A DNA stretch of 64,000 bases from Geobacteraceae bacterium. GTDB lineage: Bacteria > Desulfobacterota > Desulfuromonadia > Geobacterales > Pseudopelobacteraceae. A program made the translations under genes and the position numbers. The notes beneath the pieces were generated by a model. It worked only from the letters and a program-made list of their open reading frames with translations, made no database searches and was not told where the DNA came from. Location: assembly GCA_016720395.1 (NCBI GenBank), contig JADKKR010000004.1, forward strand, positions 124,001 to 188,000, given 5' to 3'. Positions 28,901 to 37,823 of this stretch are shown here, piece by piece (position 1 is the stretch's first letter; each line of letters opens with the position of its first letter).

Positions 28901-29691
28901 CAACATTTAGGCTTCGCGAGCTCTGCCGAAGACGTAAGAAGTTCTATGACCGTCGTAATGAGCTTGCAATTGCTATTGACAGTAGCCCAGTGGGTATCAG
29001 CAAGCAACAGTTGGAACTTGACCGTCTTCGCATTAATGACGAAATCAATAACGCATCTACGGAAATAACTACTCTACAGCTCGATTTTGGCATTCGAGCA
29101 GAATTGTTTGAGGAATCCGAAAAGCGTATGAGCGTGCTGCGAAGAATCTTGGAGGAGAATCCAGACGCTGCTGCTGACCATTTTGAGCTGGTTACTGGCC
29201 AAATCGGCGATCAGCATGATTTCAAGGCAGAAATAGTCGAAACCTGCGAACTCGGCCTAGTTCGCTCGATTATTGAGAGATTCAGGTTCATTGAACGAAA
29301 AGTGGTGGCTGTACCAGGCGACGTTGCAATGCGGGGGGCGGAGATCACGGATCAACTTCTGGAGGCTATAGATTTCCATGGTGGTCGCCTGTTTCAGATT
29401 AGAGATCACGAGGACAGGGCAGCGGCCGCGAGCATGCTCATGAATTTTTTCTCCTACGCAGCCGATCCAGTTAAAGGCGATTCTATACTTCAGGGTGTAA
29501 TTGACGGAAAAAGCAGCCTGGATATGCTCAAGACCAAGAAGGAGAAACTTCAGCAATTGGCCACTCTTGTAATTGGAACCGCCAAAACAGAAGGGGCGAT
29601 AGACTGGGAGAACATGGCAAGAGAAGGAAGCGCTTTTTTCGGACCTCTCGAAACGCCATCATGCCAACAATTGATAGGATCTGAATGCTAA
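25948..29691 (+). CDS. Very large integrase-like protein, GmtZ / VPA1269-type
   Basis: A 1247-residue protein beginning at TTG 25948 after AAAGGAGG. Residues about 805-850 look like the C-terminal half of a tyrosine recombinase: R/H in YRPHDLRLAGISYLLEMG, the second His in YLVGHATV and a Tyr in FGYAKF. After this is a Cys/His-rich module (LCRMGGFGSGSCQ ... GGHCALCRFW, about 918-962), then a long charged coiled coil to the end. The upstream 800 residues are unique. In the GMT trio the second gene is a long protein of this kind, and the arrangement mirrors TnpB beside TnpA. It starts 15 bases after the previous gene and is surely co-transcribed. Confidence 0.65.
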   Translation: MNKVTTDTTLLEKTNGYWSGRDIYINNSKYLVVLKPDITPDELVGIITEYIDGRLYDLVKNSTHKGILYILKSVQNNPIWRRGNTSSFFRYGINFSGITPPMKPPWSQFYRRDSAAIASMVAVLLQNGIPPKQISEDMTQAWMSVHRYKPYNGLYVQMVPIEGTLLSVPWEKCRYSQTITMLDDMWKLVNLDISPGRFGLTGKYNHSRPHASQGAIILNDLTAEENRLFSRFGGQTCNSFAPSQLKIYMNAVVSAVTQALLLLVKSDVCLIPFSLSTSAHCNAIGFTASVYGQNFCSGHYNHRFSSYASGLLGCTSMKSLKDFPVNLAKYKDIEQNTALAATFSKPLKEFALKHNLKEYPYRDLKRRATSEYRMFSPEWAKDKLTKEWADIVAAFWMSSDAGDGQKISCIAGFCPWACDIRGFNTPYEIKPKDIKNPFMDKDELTFFKYLSNLDISEDSKTKRWLAAAKFFSLTANSSKLPGSPVFGSNLQNPFEGCANPFKKEQSGFKSQRPRMPQSLVELMIETLLDPDENGVFTYRWVEDATAVSDTVLVRNPDDPSEVIQVWCPSTANCLANILLTPIRGHQSRWLDQGLLDEFIFDIQTQTMVKNTHPLAQWRYKNGNTQMQQYGRLSGVFQNEYDPLIAADEFIIWVSTNKTQMWDPAQKRGHPLPWPTGEELMKSDDEAVRTAGTCLNRAYQVLTQQVIWMQRYDPNPYPVSFQHDPRDRRKINNDPAYIGQYPWFAPIFRNLADPFKDERDGQIVNIHIPVSWAKMDRLFGLLALETERRLKVKTGRNFSLTRVTASGIKCKYRPHDLRLAGISYLLEMGVPIHVVQYLVGHATVLMTFGYAKFRTPWIKEQILSAIKRNVHDVDGFDRAFQLVKDGRISPEVLLVFPKRNGDTQFGAIAEDLTAYVPMVGGLCRMGGFGSGSCQVGRLITRVSESGSNVGEEVEEYGDTGGHCALCRFWATGPLFLQEQEYVGNLTTFRLRELCRRRKKFYDRRNELAIAIDSSPVGISKQQLELDRLRINDEINNASTEITTLQLDFGIRAELFEESEKRMSVLRRILEENPDAAADHFELVTGQIGDQHDFKAEIVETCELGLVRSIIERFRFIERKVVAVPGDVAMRGAEITDQLLEAIDFHGGRLFQIRDHEDRAAAASMLMNFFSYAADPVKGDSILQGVIDGKSSLDMLKTKKEKLQQLATLVIGTAKTEGAIDWENMAREGSAFFGPLETPSCQQLIGSEC

Positions 29692-29755
29692 GGAGTTTGT
29701 TCTAATTTCCGTTTTTTTATTTGTTTCCAGCCCCATTTTTATATCGGAGGAGACT

Positions 29756-30508
29756 ATGGAACCCCTGATCGCCGTAACAGCACAACAAAAATACGAAGAA
29801 TTGATAAACACACACACAAACACGGAGTTCAAAAAAACTCTGATGGCGCTCAATGACGCATGCAACAAGATCGAGAAGATCAAAGGCAAAATGTCGTATG
29901 CTGCTGTCGCAAGTATTGCTGGTCGACACCTAAACGCAATTAAGGGTGATAAGGAAGGACACCGTGCATATGTAAAATTGCGTCAGTCAGAGTACGATGC
30001 AAAGAGGAAATCCATTCCCGCCCGGCAGGCTGACGAACAGGAGACAGTGAAGAAAAAACCGCACTACCCCGCCAGCGATCTTGATCCTAAAACTAAAATT
30101 TTTATCGACGGTTTATGGCAGGAGATAGGCTATATCAGGAATCGGAATTCGCTGTTGGAAAAAACTCTTGCCGAGGTCCGTAAAGATGTACTGAACCAGA
30201 CGCGTGAGAAGCCGCTTGACGCGAGGAAAATGCTCCGTAGCGGTCCAGATATTACTGGTTCGATGGCCATTGTGGTTGCCGGTGTGGATGTACCGATGAT
30301 TCCCCTGACACCCAAACTGAGGGACGCGCTGGAGCAGGTTCTAAAGCTTGGTGGGCATCATAAGTACCTGTGCCTAGAGAATGGAGGTCTCATGCTGAAG
30401 ACGCCAAGCAGGGATTTTCTTCTCTTGTACCCACGCGAACTGCAGGCTATTTCGGAGGCAATTGGGAAGGAGGTGCTTAGCAGTGAGCAAGAACTGGGAA
30501 CTCTTTAG
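29756..30508 (+). CDS. Small third trio protein, GmtX-like
   Basis: A 250-residue protein with no catalytic motif I recognise. The N-terminal half has a possible helix-turn-helix (KMSYAAVASIAGRHLNAIKG) and a basic, charged linker; residues about 115-145 are likely coiled coil. Position and size fit the third member of the gamma-mobile-trio, or TnpC of Tn554, an accessory DNA-binding factor. ATG 29756 follows GGAGGAG. Its last 26 bases overlap the next gene. Assignment rests on order rather than on sequence identity. Confidence 0.5.
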   Translation: MEPLIAVTAQQKYEELINTHTNTEFKKTLMALNDACNKIEKIKGKMSYAAVASIAGRHLNAIKGDKEGHRAYVKLRQSEYDAKRKSIPARQADEQETVKKKPHYPASDLDPKTKIFIDGLWQEIGYIRNRNSLLEKTLAEVRKDVLNQTREKPLDARKMLRSGPDITGSMAIVVAGVDVPMIPLTPKLRDALEQVLKLGGHHKYLCLENGGLMLKTPSRDFLLLYPRELQAISEAIGKEVLSSEQELGTL

Positions 30509-30911
30509 CGATTGGGCGTTGGGGCAGCCATGTACCTTCTTCATTCCCTTCTTGAGTGAGAACGTGGACGATTTTAACTTTCGGGCCCTTGGCCGCGCGG
30601 CGAACATGCCAGAGGCAGGAATTAGGCAAAACAGCAAATGCCGAGAATATCTGAAAGGGATTCAGCAGGAGTTGATAGCCCTGGGGCACATGGTTGCAAA
30701 GAATGACGCCGAGTCCTTAGCCGGAGAGGATAGCGACAAACCGGTGGTCAGCAAGAAAGGTGAACTGGCAAACCCCGAACGCATTGATTATGAGCGTCTT
30801 AAGGAGGAGGTCATTCGCTTAAACGAGGAACTGCGCGATATGAAGGCCGCACTGATGCGATTCGGGAAAATGGAGCAATACCTGATGGAATTCGGAGTGC
30901 TTCCACGATGA
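30483..30911 (+). CDS. Small coiled-coil protein of the recombinase operon
   Basis: A 142-residue protein starting at GTG 30483, with AAGGAGG nine bases upstream inside the previous gene. The first half has no known motif; residues 95-140 form a strong heptad region (RLKEEVIRLNEELRDMKAAL). The stop overlaps the helicase start (ATGA, 30908-30911). Overlaps on both sides mean that it is translated with gmtX-like and helicase genes. Function is unknown; a role in recombinase complex assembly is a guess. Confidence 0.65.
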   Translation: MSKNWELFSDWALGQPCTFFIPFLSENVDDFNFRALGRAANMPEAGIRQNSKCREYLKGIQQELIALGHMVAKNDAESLAGEDSDKPVVSKKGELANPERIDYERLKEEVIRLNEELRDMKAALMRFGKMEQYLMEFGVLPR

Positions 30912-33232
30912 ATACCCCAGGAACATCCATCTTCACTGGCATCATTCAAGTAAGGCATATTAGGTCTAGTAACCCCAGAGGATATGGCGGCTCCATATTT
31001 GCCGGCTACCATCACGATAAACAAGGGAAACGGCTCTCCACGCCTTATGTCGTGGTGAATGCATCAAACAAGTTGCTCCCCGCCGGAGGGGTTTCTGTTG
31101 CTGAGTGGGAGTGCTGGCATGTTGCCGGGATGGCAACCAACCGAATTGTGCAGCAGGATGGTTTTACGCGCAACGAGTTGTATATTGAAGCAGCCGACCT
31201 GTACATGGTGCAACCTAGTGGGGAGATGCTCTTTAAATACTTAACGGAAAGCCCTAAGTTCCGAGGGATAGGTGTCGGTCCGATAAAATTACGCAACCTC
31301 TGGACCCGTTACGGCCAAGAACTCATTACCATCCTGGATGAAGGTCAGACGGGTAAATTAACGGGTCAAGATCTCCTTAGCCCCGAGTCTGCAGCCAAAC
31401 TGATGGCTGTTTGGATAGAAAACTCGCCAGGCCGGTTTATCTCATTTCTCCAAAGCAACAAATTTCCGGCAAAGTTGGGTGTGCGAGTTGTCAACTACTA
31501 CGGCCGCGACTCTGAAAAGATGATGAACGATGACCCATATCGCCTGCTGGCGTTTGGTGCAAAATGGAAAGATGTGGATGTCCTTGCGCAAAGGATTTTC
31601 GGAATCATGCCTGACGATGAGAGGAGGTTGGTCGGAGCAGTGGAAGCACTGCTTGCCCAACAGTTTAGAGGCAAACATACTGCCACGCCGTCCGACAAGG
31701 TTGAGAAAGGTCTAACACAGTATCTGCGTGTGGATGGCGACAAGGAAAGAACTGCTCGACTCGTAGAGATGGCCATGGCGGTAGGCAATAGCAATGGAGC
31801 TTTCGTTACAACTCAGGACAACAAGCTTTATCACCGGTTGGGAACATTACTGATGGAAAAATTGGTGGCCGACAGAATTGCCACCATGATTCGGGAACCG
31901 GATCCTTCAGCGAGCATTTTTATGGTAGGACTTACGCCAGACAAAATTGATGAGCTGATTAGCCAATTCGAACAGAAAGAACGCCATGAGCCTGGCAAGG
32001 AAACATTTGCCCTTAATGATGAACAGCGCATGGCGATCAACGTCTCCCTTCTGAGCAGGTTCTCGATTATAAGAGGTAGAGCAGGTACCGGAAAGACCAC
32101 GGTTCTGAAATGCCTCTATTCCGCGTTGAAGGTTCTTGGCTATTCAGTAATACAAATGGCCCTTAGCGGTATAGCTGCAAAGAGAATGAACGAGGCTACC
32201 GGCTATAAAGCCAGAACCATTGCGGGATTTTTTCGGAAGGCCCAAGATTTGTTCGACGAACACGGCCATAATACATATCTCGTTGTTGACGAGGCGAGTA
32301 TGCTTGACCTGCAGACAACGTTTCGAATTTTTTCGCGCCTGCCGAACGACATCCGATTGGTTTTTGTTGGCGATCCACCCCAATTGCCACCCATCGGCCC
32401 CGGCCTAATTTTCCAGATACTGGCGGGCATGCCGATGGTGCCACAGGTGGAACTAAAGGTTGTCAAGCGGCAGGATGAAAGTACCGGCATTCCCCACTTC
32501 GCCTCCGAGATCTGCAACCATCGCTGGTCTTTACCTGTTTGCTCTGGAGTGCAATTCGTCAATAGCAGCAATCTGGATATTAAAGCCAAAATGCTCGAAC
32601 TGTATGCCAACGCTCCAGAATCAACACAGATTCTGTGCGCAGTAAAACATTGTGCAATGTCAGGGGTGGAGACAGTGAACATTGAATGTCAGAAACGCCA
32701 CAATGCTGACGGCCGACCTATTCGCGTGCTTGATATGAACGGTAATCTCTGCTCTGTGCCGTTCCGCGTGGGAGACCGGATTATTTTCACTAAAAATGAC
32801 TGGGAACGTGGGACGATGAACGGGTCCTTCGCAACTATCATTGAGGCTTTCGACCAAGAGGTTGGCGAGGATAACCCAATAGTCGGTTATGTTTTGATGG
32901 AAAGCGACAAAAGCGATGAAGTTGTAGTGCCAATTTACCTTGCAGACGTTGACTGCCGTGATCCTGGCATCATGCTCGGATATGCAACGACGGTCCACAA
33001 GGCACAAGGGTCGCAGTGGCCAAGAGTAATCATTCCAATCAAAAGGAACAGGTCAGGTAGGTCACTGATAATGGACTGTACCTGGGCGTACACTGCAGTT
33101 ACGCGTGGTGAAAAAGAGGTTATTCTTGTCGGAGATCAAAGGACGATTGAAGACATTGTTAAAGCTCCTCCTCGATCTCATGAACGCTGTGTCGGATTTG
33201 GAAATATTCTCAAGGAAATGCTCTCTGATTGA
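30908..33232 (+). CDS. RecD2/TraA-like superfamily 1 helicase
   Basis: A 774-residue protein. An N-terminal region of about 340 residues includes helix-hairpin-helix-like segments seen in RecD2 (GIGVGPIKLRNLW). The SF1B motor follows: Walker A GRAGTGKTTV at about 391, Walker B LVVDEASMLD at about 458, motif III GDPPQLPPIG, then the UvrD-C-2 region YATTVHKAQGSQW and YTAVTRGEKEV. Such helicases unwind DNA 5' to 3'. It is the fifth gene of the recombinase operon, so a role in processing or replication of the excised island is plausible. Confidence 0.82.
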   Translation: MNTPGTSIFTGIIQVRHIRSSNPRGYGGSIFAGYHHDKQGKRLSTPYVVVNASNKLLPAGGVSVAEWECWHVAGMATNRIVQQDGFTRNELYIEAADLYMVQPSGEMLFKYLTESPKFRGIGVGPIKLRNLWTRYGQELITILDEGQTGKLTGQDLLSPESAAKLMAVWIENSPGRFISFLQSNKFPAKLGVRVVNYYGRDSEKMMNDDPYRLLAFGAKWKDVDVLAQRIFGIMPDDERRLVGAVEALLAQQFRGKHTATPSDKVEKGLTQYLRVDGDKERTARLVEMAMAVGNSNGAFVTTQDNKLYHRLGTLLMEKLVADRIATMIREPDPSASIFMVGLTPDKIDELISQFEQKERHEPGKETFALNDEQRMAINVSLLSRFSIIRGRAGTGKTTVLKCLYSALKVLGYSVIQMALSGIAAKRMNEATGYKARTIAGFFRKAQDLFDEHGHNTYLVVDEASMLDLQTTFRIFSRLPNDIRLVFVGDPPQLPPIGPGLIFQILAGMPMVPQVELKVVKRQDESTGIPHFASEICNHRWSLPVCSGVQFVNSSNLDIKAKMLELYANAPESTQILCAVKHCAMSGVETVNIECQKRHNADGRPIRVLDMNGNLCSVPFRVGDRIIFTKNDWERGTMNGSFATIIEAFDQEVGEDNPIVGYVLMESDKSDEVVVPIYLADVDCRDPGIMLGYATTVHKAQGSQWPRVIIPIKRNRSGRSLIMDCTWAYTAVTRGEKEVILVGDQRTIEDIVKAPPRSHERCVGFGNILKEMLSD

Positions 33233-33319
33233 GGAAAATAAAGAAGCTCTGCAGAATTCTAGCTAGGAATTATTGCAATAATCACCAGTATTGAATAATT
33301 TCATTTACGAGGAAATTTT

Positions 33320-33700
33320 ATGAGATCACTGAAAAATACAAATAAAAAACGATGCCCACTTTGTGGAGGTCACGGAGTCATTAGCAATAATATGGACAAA
33401 GACAAGGACATCAAGTCAACAAAGAAAGCAATTGCGAAAATTCTAGATGAACAACGGTTACCTAACCTGACGGGTATAGATGTCGAAGTTGAAGAAGCAC
33501 TGAAGATACGGTCTAGGTTTATTCTAAAGGCTAGTAGGCAGTACCAGCCTGAGCACCTTAGAACTTTCATGAGGCTAATAAGTTATGAAGCACATGCAGC
33601 GTTTTGGATTTATAATAAAAACAGTGAACTAAGCGGATTGGTTGCCCACATTGCAGCCAAAAACCCGTCTGCTTTTGTGCTCACAAACAAAATGCTTTAA
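33320..33700 (+). CDS. Small protein with a single zinc-knuckle, unknown function
   Basis: A 126-residue protein. The N-terminus carries CPLCGGHG (C-x2-C-x-G-x-G), a DnaJ-type zinc knuckle half, but no second pair of cysteines follows. The rest is helical and basic (KIRSRFILKASRQYQPEHLR). GAGG lies ten bases before ATG 33320. It stands alone between the helicase and the restriction operon; no family is recognised. Confidence 0.6.
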   Translation: MRSLKNTNKKRCPLCGGHGVISNNMDKDKDIKSTKKAIAKILDEQRLPNLTGIDVEVEEALKIRSRFILKASRQYQPEHLRTFMRLISYEAHAAFWIYNKNSELSGLVAHIAAKNPSAFVLTNKML

Positions 33701-33986
33701 CTAAACCGTTTATCTACTGAATGGGTGTATGTATTTTCCCTAGCTTTGGATAAGGAATTAATCCCTATTCTCTCCTCACCAGAACTGATCCCTATAAAAC
33801 ACCTATATCCATTATTACCATCGCTAATCCCTTTAATGAAGATGGTTTGCGATGGCTAAAGCTCATTAAATCTGCTAAGTATACTCAATTTTATGTAAAT
33901 TCCAGATTTGGAATAAACCATAGGAGAGCATAAACTCTTATCACAATAATCCTTGCAACACCGCTAATTCCATTAGGATATATTGA

Positions 33987-36391
33987 ATGACCTCCAAAAA
34001 AGACCTATCCGAACGCGATATATGCACCCAATTCATCGTACCTGCTTTACTAAAAGCCGGGTGGGATATTGAGCGTCAGGTGCGTGAAGAAGTGTTTTTT
34101 ACTGATGGTCGTATCTACGTGAGAGGTACCAGTTCGGCCCGTGGCAGTCGTAAACGGGCCGATTTTGTACTGTACTACAAACCCAATATTCCTATCGCTG
34201 TAATTGAGGCCAAAGACAATAGCCATTTTGTCGGCTCTGGCATGCAACAGGCACTTGGATATGCCACTACCCTTGATATTCCAGTAGCGTTCAGCAGTAA
34301 TGGCGACGGTTTTGTGGAGCATGATCGAACCGCATCATCCGGAGATATCGAGCGCAACCTCACCCTTGATGAATTCCCCAGTCCTGAAGAACTTTGGCAA
34401 CGTTACAAAAGTACAAAGGCATCGACTCACCGCAACAAGAACAGATTGCATCCTTCGATTACTTCTTTGACGGCTCTGGCCGTGCCCCCCGATACTATCA
34501 ACAAATAGCCATTAACCGATCAGTTGAAGCAATTGCTAAAGGACAGGATCGGATTCTGCTGGTCATGGCCACCGGAACTGGCAAAACCTATACTGCTTTC
34601 CAGATTATTCACCGCCTTTGGAAGAGCGGCACAAAGAAGCGCATTCTCTTCCTGGCTGACCGTAATGCTCTGATTGACCAGACCAAGCGTGGTGACTTCA
34701 AACATTTTAAAGACAAGATGACGGTCATCCGCAAAAAGCAGATCGATAAGGCTTTTGAGATTTATTTGGCCCTCTATCAGGGACTTACCAACTACGACGA
34801 AGACACGGACGCGTACCGCGAATTCAGCCCGGATTTCTTTGACCTGATTGTTATTGATGAATGTCATCGTGGCAGTGCTTCTGCTGATAGTGCTTGGCGT
34901 GAAATTTTGGATTATTTCAAGAACGCTACTCACATCGGCCTGACTGCTACCCCCAGAGAAACCAAGACTGTTTCAAATACGGAATACTTTGGCGAGCCGA
35001 TTTACACCTATTCGCTAAAACAAGGGATAGAAGACGGCTTTCTTGCTCCGTACAAGGTTATTCGAGTAGGGATCAATGTTGACCTGGAAGGCTGGAGACC
35101 AGAGGCAGGACAGCAAGATACAGACGGCAACCTGATAGATGATCGTTTGTACAATACCAAGGATTTCGACCGGAATCTGGTGATTGATGAGCGCACCAAG
35201 ACGGTTGCCAAGAAGGTGACTGAGTTCCTCAAAAAAACCAGTCCATTTGACAAGACCATTGTTTTTTGCATCGATATTGAACACGCCACCCGTATGCGGC
35301 AGGCGTTGGCTAATGCAAACCCCGAAGAGGTGCTGAAGAACCACAAGTACGTCATGAAGATTACTGGTGATGACGATGAGGGCAAGCGGGAACTGGATAA
35401 CTTCATCAATCCCGAAGAGCGCTACCCAGTCATAGCCACTACCTCAAAGCTTATGACAACAGGTGTCGATGCACAAACATGCAAGCTGATTGTGCTTGAT
35501 TCCAATATAAATTCCATGACTGAATTCAAGCAGATCATCGGTCGGGGGACGCGCATCAACGAAGAGTTCGGTAAGAAGTACTTTACCATAATGGATTTCC
35601 GGAATGTGACCGACCTGTTTGCCGACCCGGATTTTGATGGTAATCCTGTCATGGTGAAGCATGTACACGCTGATGATGTGTTAACCGAAACAGATATCCA
35701 TCCGGAAGATGAACCCGTAATTGATGCTGAAACCGGTGAAGAGATTCCATTTGATGATGACAAAAAGGAAGTCGAATATGACCGCCCTGAAATTATCGAT
35801 GGAGGCGGCATTGTAGCTGAACTTCAGCCCAAGATCTATGTTGCAGGCATTGATGTATCGGTGCTCAACGAACGTGTCCAATATCTTGGTGCCAATGGCA
35901 AGCTTACGACGGGGAGCCTGAAGGATTATACCCGTAGTGGTCTACTAAAGGAGTTCCGGACTCTAGATAACTTCCTTGCCAGATGGAACGGTGCTGAAAA
36001 GAAAAAGGCAGTAGTTGAAGAACTGGCGGAGCAGGACATCATTCTGGAAAACCTTCAGGATGAAATTAAGAAGGAGTTGGACCTCTTTGACCTTATCTGT
36101 CACATCGCCTGGGACCGACCGGCCCTTACCAGAAGAGAACGTGCTGATCAGGTTACAAAGCGGGATTATTTTACCAAGTATGGTGATAAGGCCCGTCAGG
36201 TCCTGCAGGCACTATTGGATAAATATGCTACTGACGGAATCGAGAACATCGAAGAAATGAAGGTGTTGACCATTGATCCATTCAAGTCAATTGGTACACC
36301 GGCAGAAATTATCAATATCTTTGGCGGTAAGGATAACTACCAGGCTGCAGTCAAAGAACTGGAAACTGAAATCTATAGGATGGCTCTCTAA
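33987..36391 (+). pseudogene. hsdR: Type I restriction enzyme R subunit, one apparent frameshift
   Basis: The motor and nuclease subunit of an EcoR124-like type I system. The N-terminal nuclease shows the PD-(D/E)xK pattern ADFVLYYK ... PIAVIEAKDN. The frame breaks at AAAA 34407-34410: adding one A joins LWQRYK to KYKGIDSPQQEQI and restores a protein of about 800 residues. The SF2 motor follows with MATGTGKTYTAFQ, VIDECHRGSA and the C-terminal helicase block IIGRGTRINEEFGK. The stop abuts the ATG of hsdM. Because conservation is intact on both sides, an indel error is likelier than inactivation. Confidence 0.85.
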
Positions 36392-37823
36392 ATGAAAAAT
36401 ATAGGATCGATCATAAAGCGTCTACAGAACACCATGCGCAAGGATCAAGGCGTTTCCGGTGACGCCCAGCGAATTGAACAATTGGGATGGATGATTACCT
36501 TGAAGATTCTGGACGACAAGGACAAGGAACTGGAAATCCTTCAGAAAATACGTGTCTCCCATCCCGCCAGCAGTTCAATGGCGAGCCTGGGCAGCTGATG
36601 GTGAAGGTATGACCGGCGATGAGCTGAAAGAGTTTATCGATCAGAAGCTATTCCCTGCTCTGAATAACCTGGATATTTCTACAGGCAACAAACGAGCCCT
36701 TATTATTCGTGAGATATTCGAGGGAACTAACAACTACATGAAGAACGGCACCATTATTCGTCAGGTGCTAAATGAACTGAATCAGATCGATTTCAACTCT
36801 TCCGAAGACCGACACATTTTTGGCGATATCTACGAAACAATCCTGCGTGACCTGCAAAGTGCTGGCAACTATGGCGAGTTCTATACCCCCCGCGCCCTGA
36901 CCGAGTTCATGACCGCCATCATTAACCCACGCCTGGGCGAAAAAGTGCTCGACCCGGCCTGTGGTACTGGGGGCTTCCTTACCTGCGCCATTGAGAACAT
37001 TCGCCGCCAGGATTTGAAGAACGTGGAAGACCTTCAGATTCTCCAGGCCAATATCCACGGCATGGAATTCAAACCGCTCCCATTCATGCTCAGCGTCACC
37101 AATCTGATCCTGCATGATATCGAAGTACCGAATGTTGACTATACAGACAGTCTCAACCGAGAATATACAAGCATTGGATCAAAAGACCGGGTTGATGTGA
37201 TCCTGGCCAATCCCCCTTTTGGTGCATCCGTTACCGACGGTGTCGAGACTAATTTCCCTCTCAATTACCGCACCACTGAAAGTGCCGACCTGTTTCTGCT
37301 CCTGATGATTCGTTACCTCAAGGATGGTGGCCGAGCTGCCATTGTCCTGCCGGATGGTTCGTTGACCGGAGATGGCGTCAAGCAGCGCATCCGCCAGCAT
37401 TGGCTGGAAACCTGTAACCTGCATACTATTGTACGCTTGCCAAACTCAGTCTTTCAGCCTTATGCCAGTGTTGCCACTAACCTGCTCTTTTTCACAAAGG
37501 GTGAGCCGACCAAGGAAATCTGGTACTGGGAGCATCAGCTTCCCGAAGGAGTAAAATCCTACTCCAAGACCAAGCCAATCCAGAGTAATGAGTTCAACAG
37601 CCTGAAGGAGTGGTGGCAAAATCGGCAGGAGAGTAATCAAGCGTGGAAGGTCTCTATCGACGTCTTGACCGCCAATAACTACAGCTTGGATATCAATAAT
37701 CCACATATCAAAGAGGCCGGCCATAGTTACACCAGCGCCGATCTGTTGGAACTGCTCCATCAGTCATTTCAAAAAAGTGATACTCTTTTGCAGACATTGC
37801 GCAAGGAGATATCTGTTGGCTGA
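36392..37823 (+). pseudogene. hsdM: Type I DNA methyltransferase M subunit, one apparent frameshift
   Basis: The adenine-N6 methyltransferase subunit. The N-terminal helical domain (SIIKRLQNTMRKDQGVSGDA) and the methylase core with motif I DPACGTGGFL and motif IV ANPPFG are present. The frame slips at AAAA 36545-36548; removing one A joins ELEILQ to KYVSPIPPAVQWRAWAADG and gives about 477 residues, a normal length. It directly follows hsdR and overlaps hsdS by eight bases. As with hsdR, error in a homopolymer is the favoured reading. Confidence 0.85.

Noticed and set aside
36392..36598. 68-codon frame as an independent small gene
   Set aside because: It is the N-terminal part of hsdM, broken from the rest by an extra A at 36,545-36,548.
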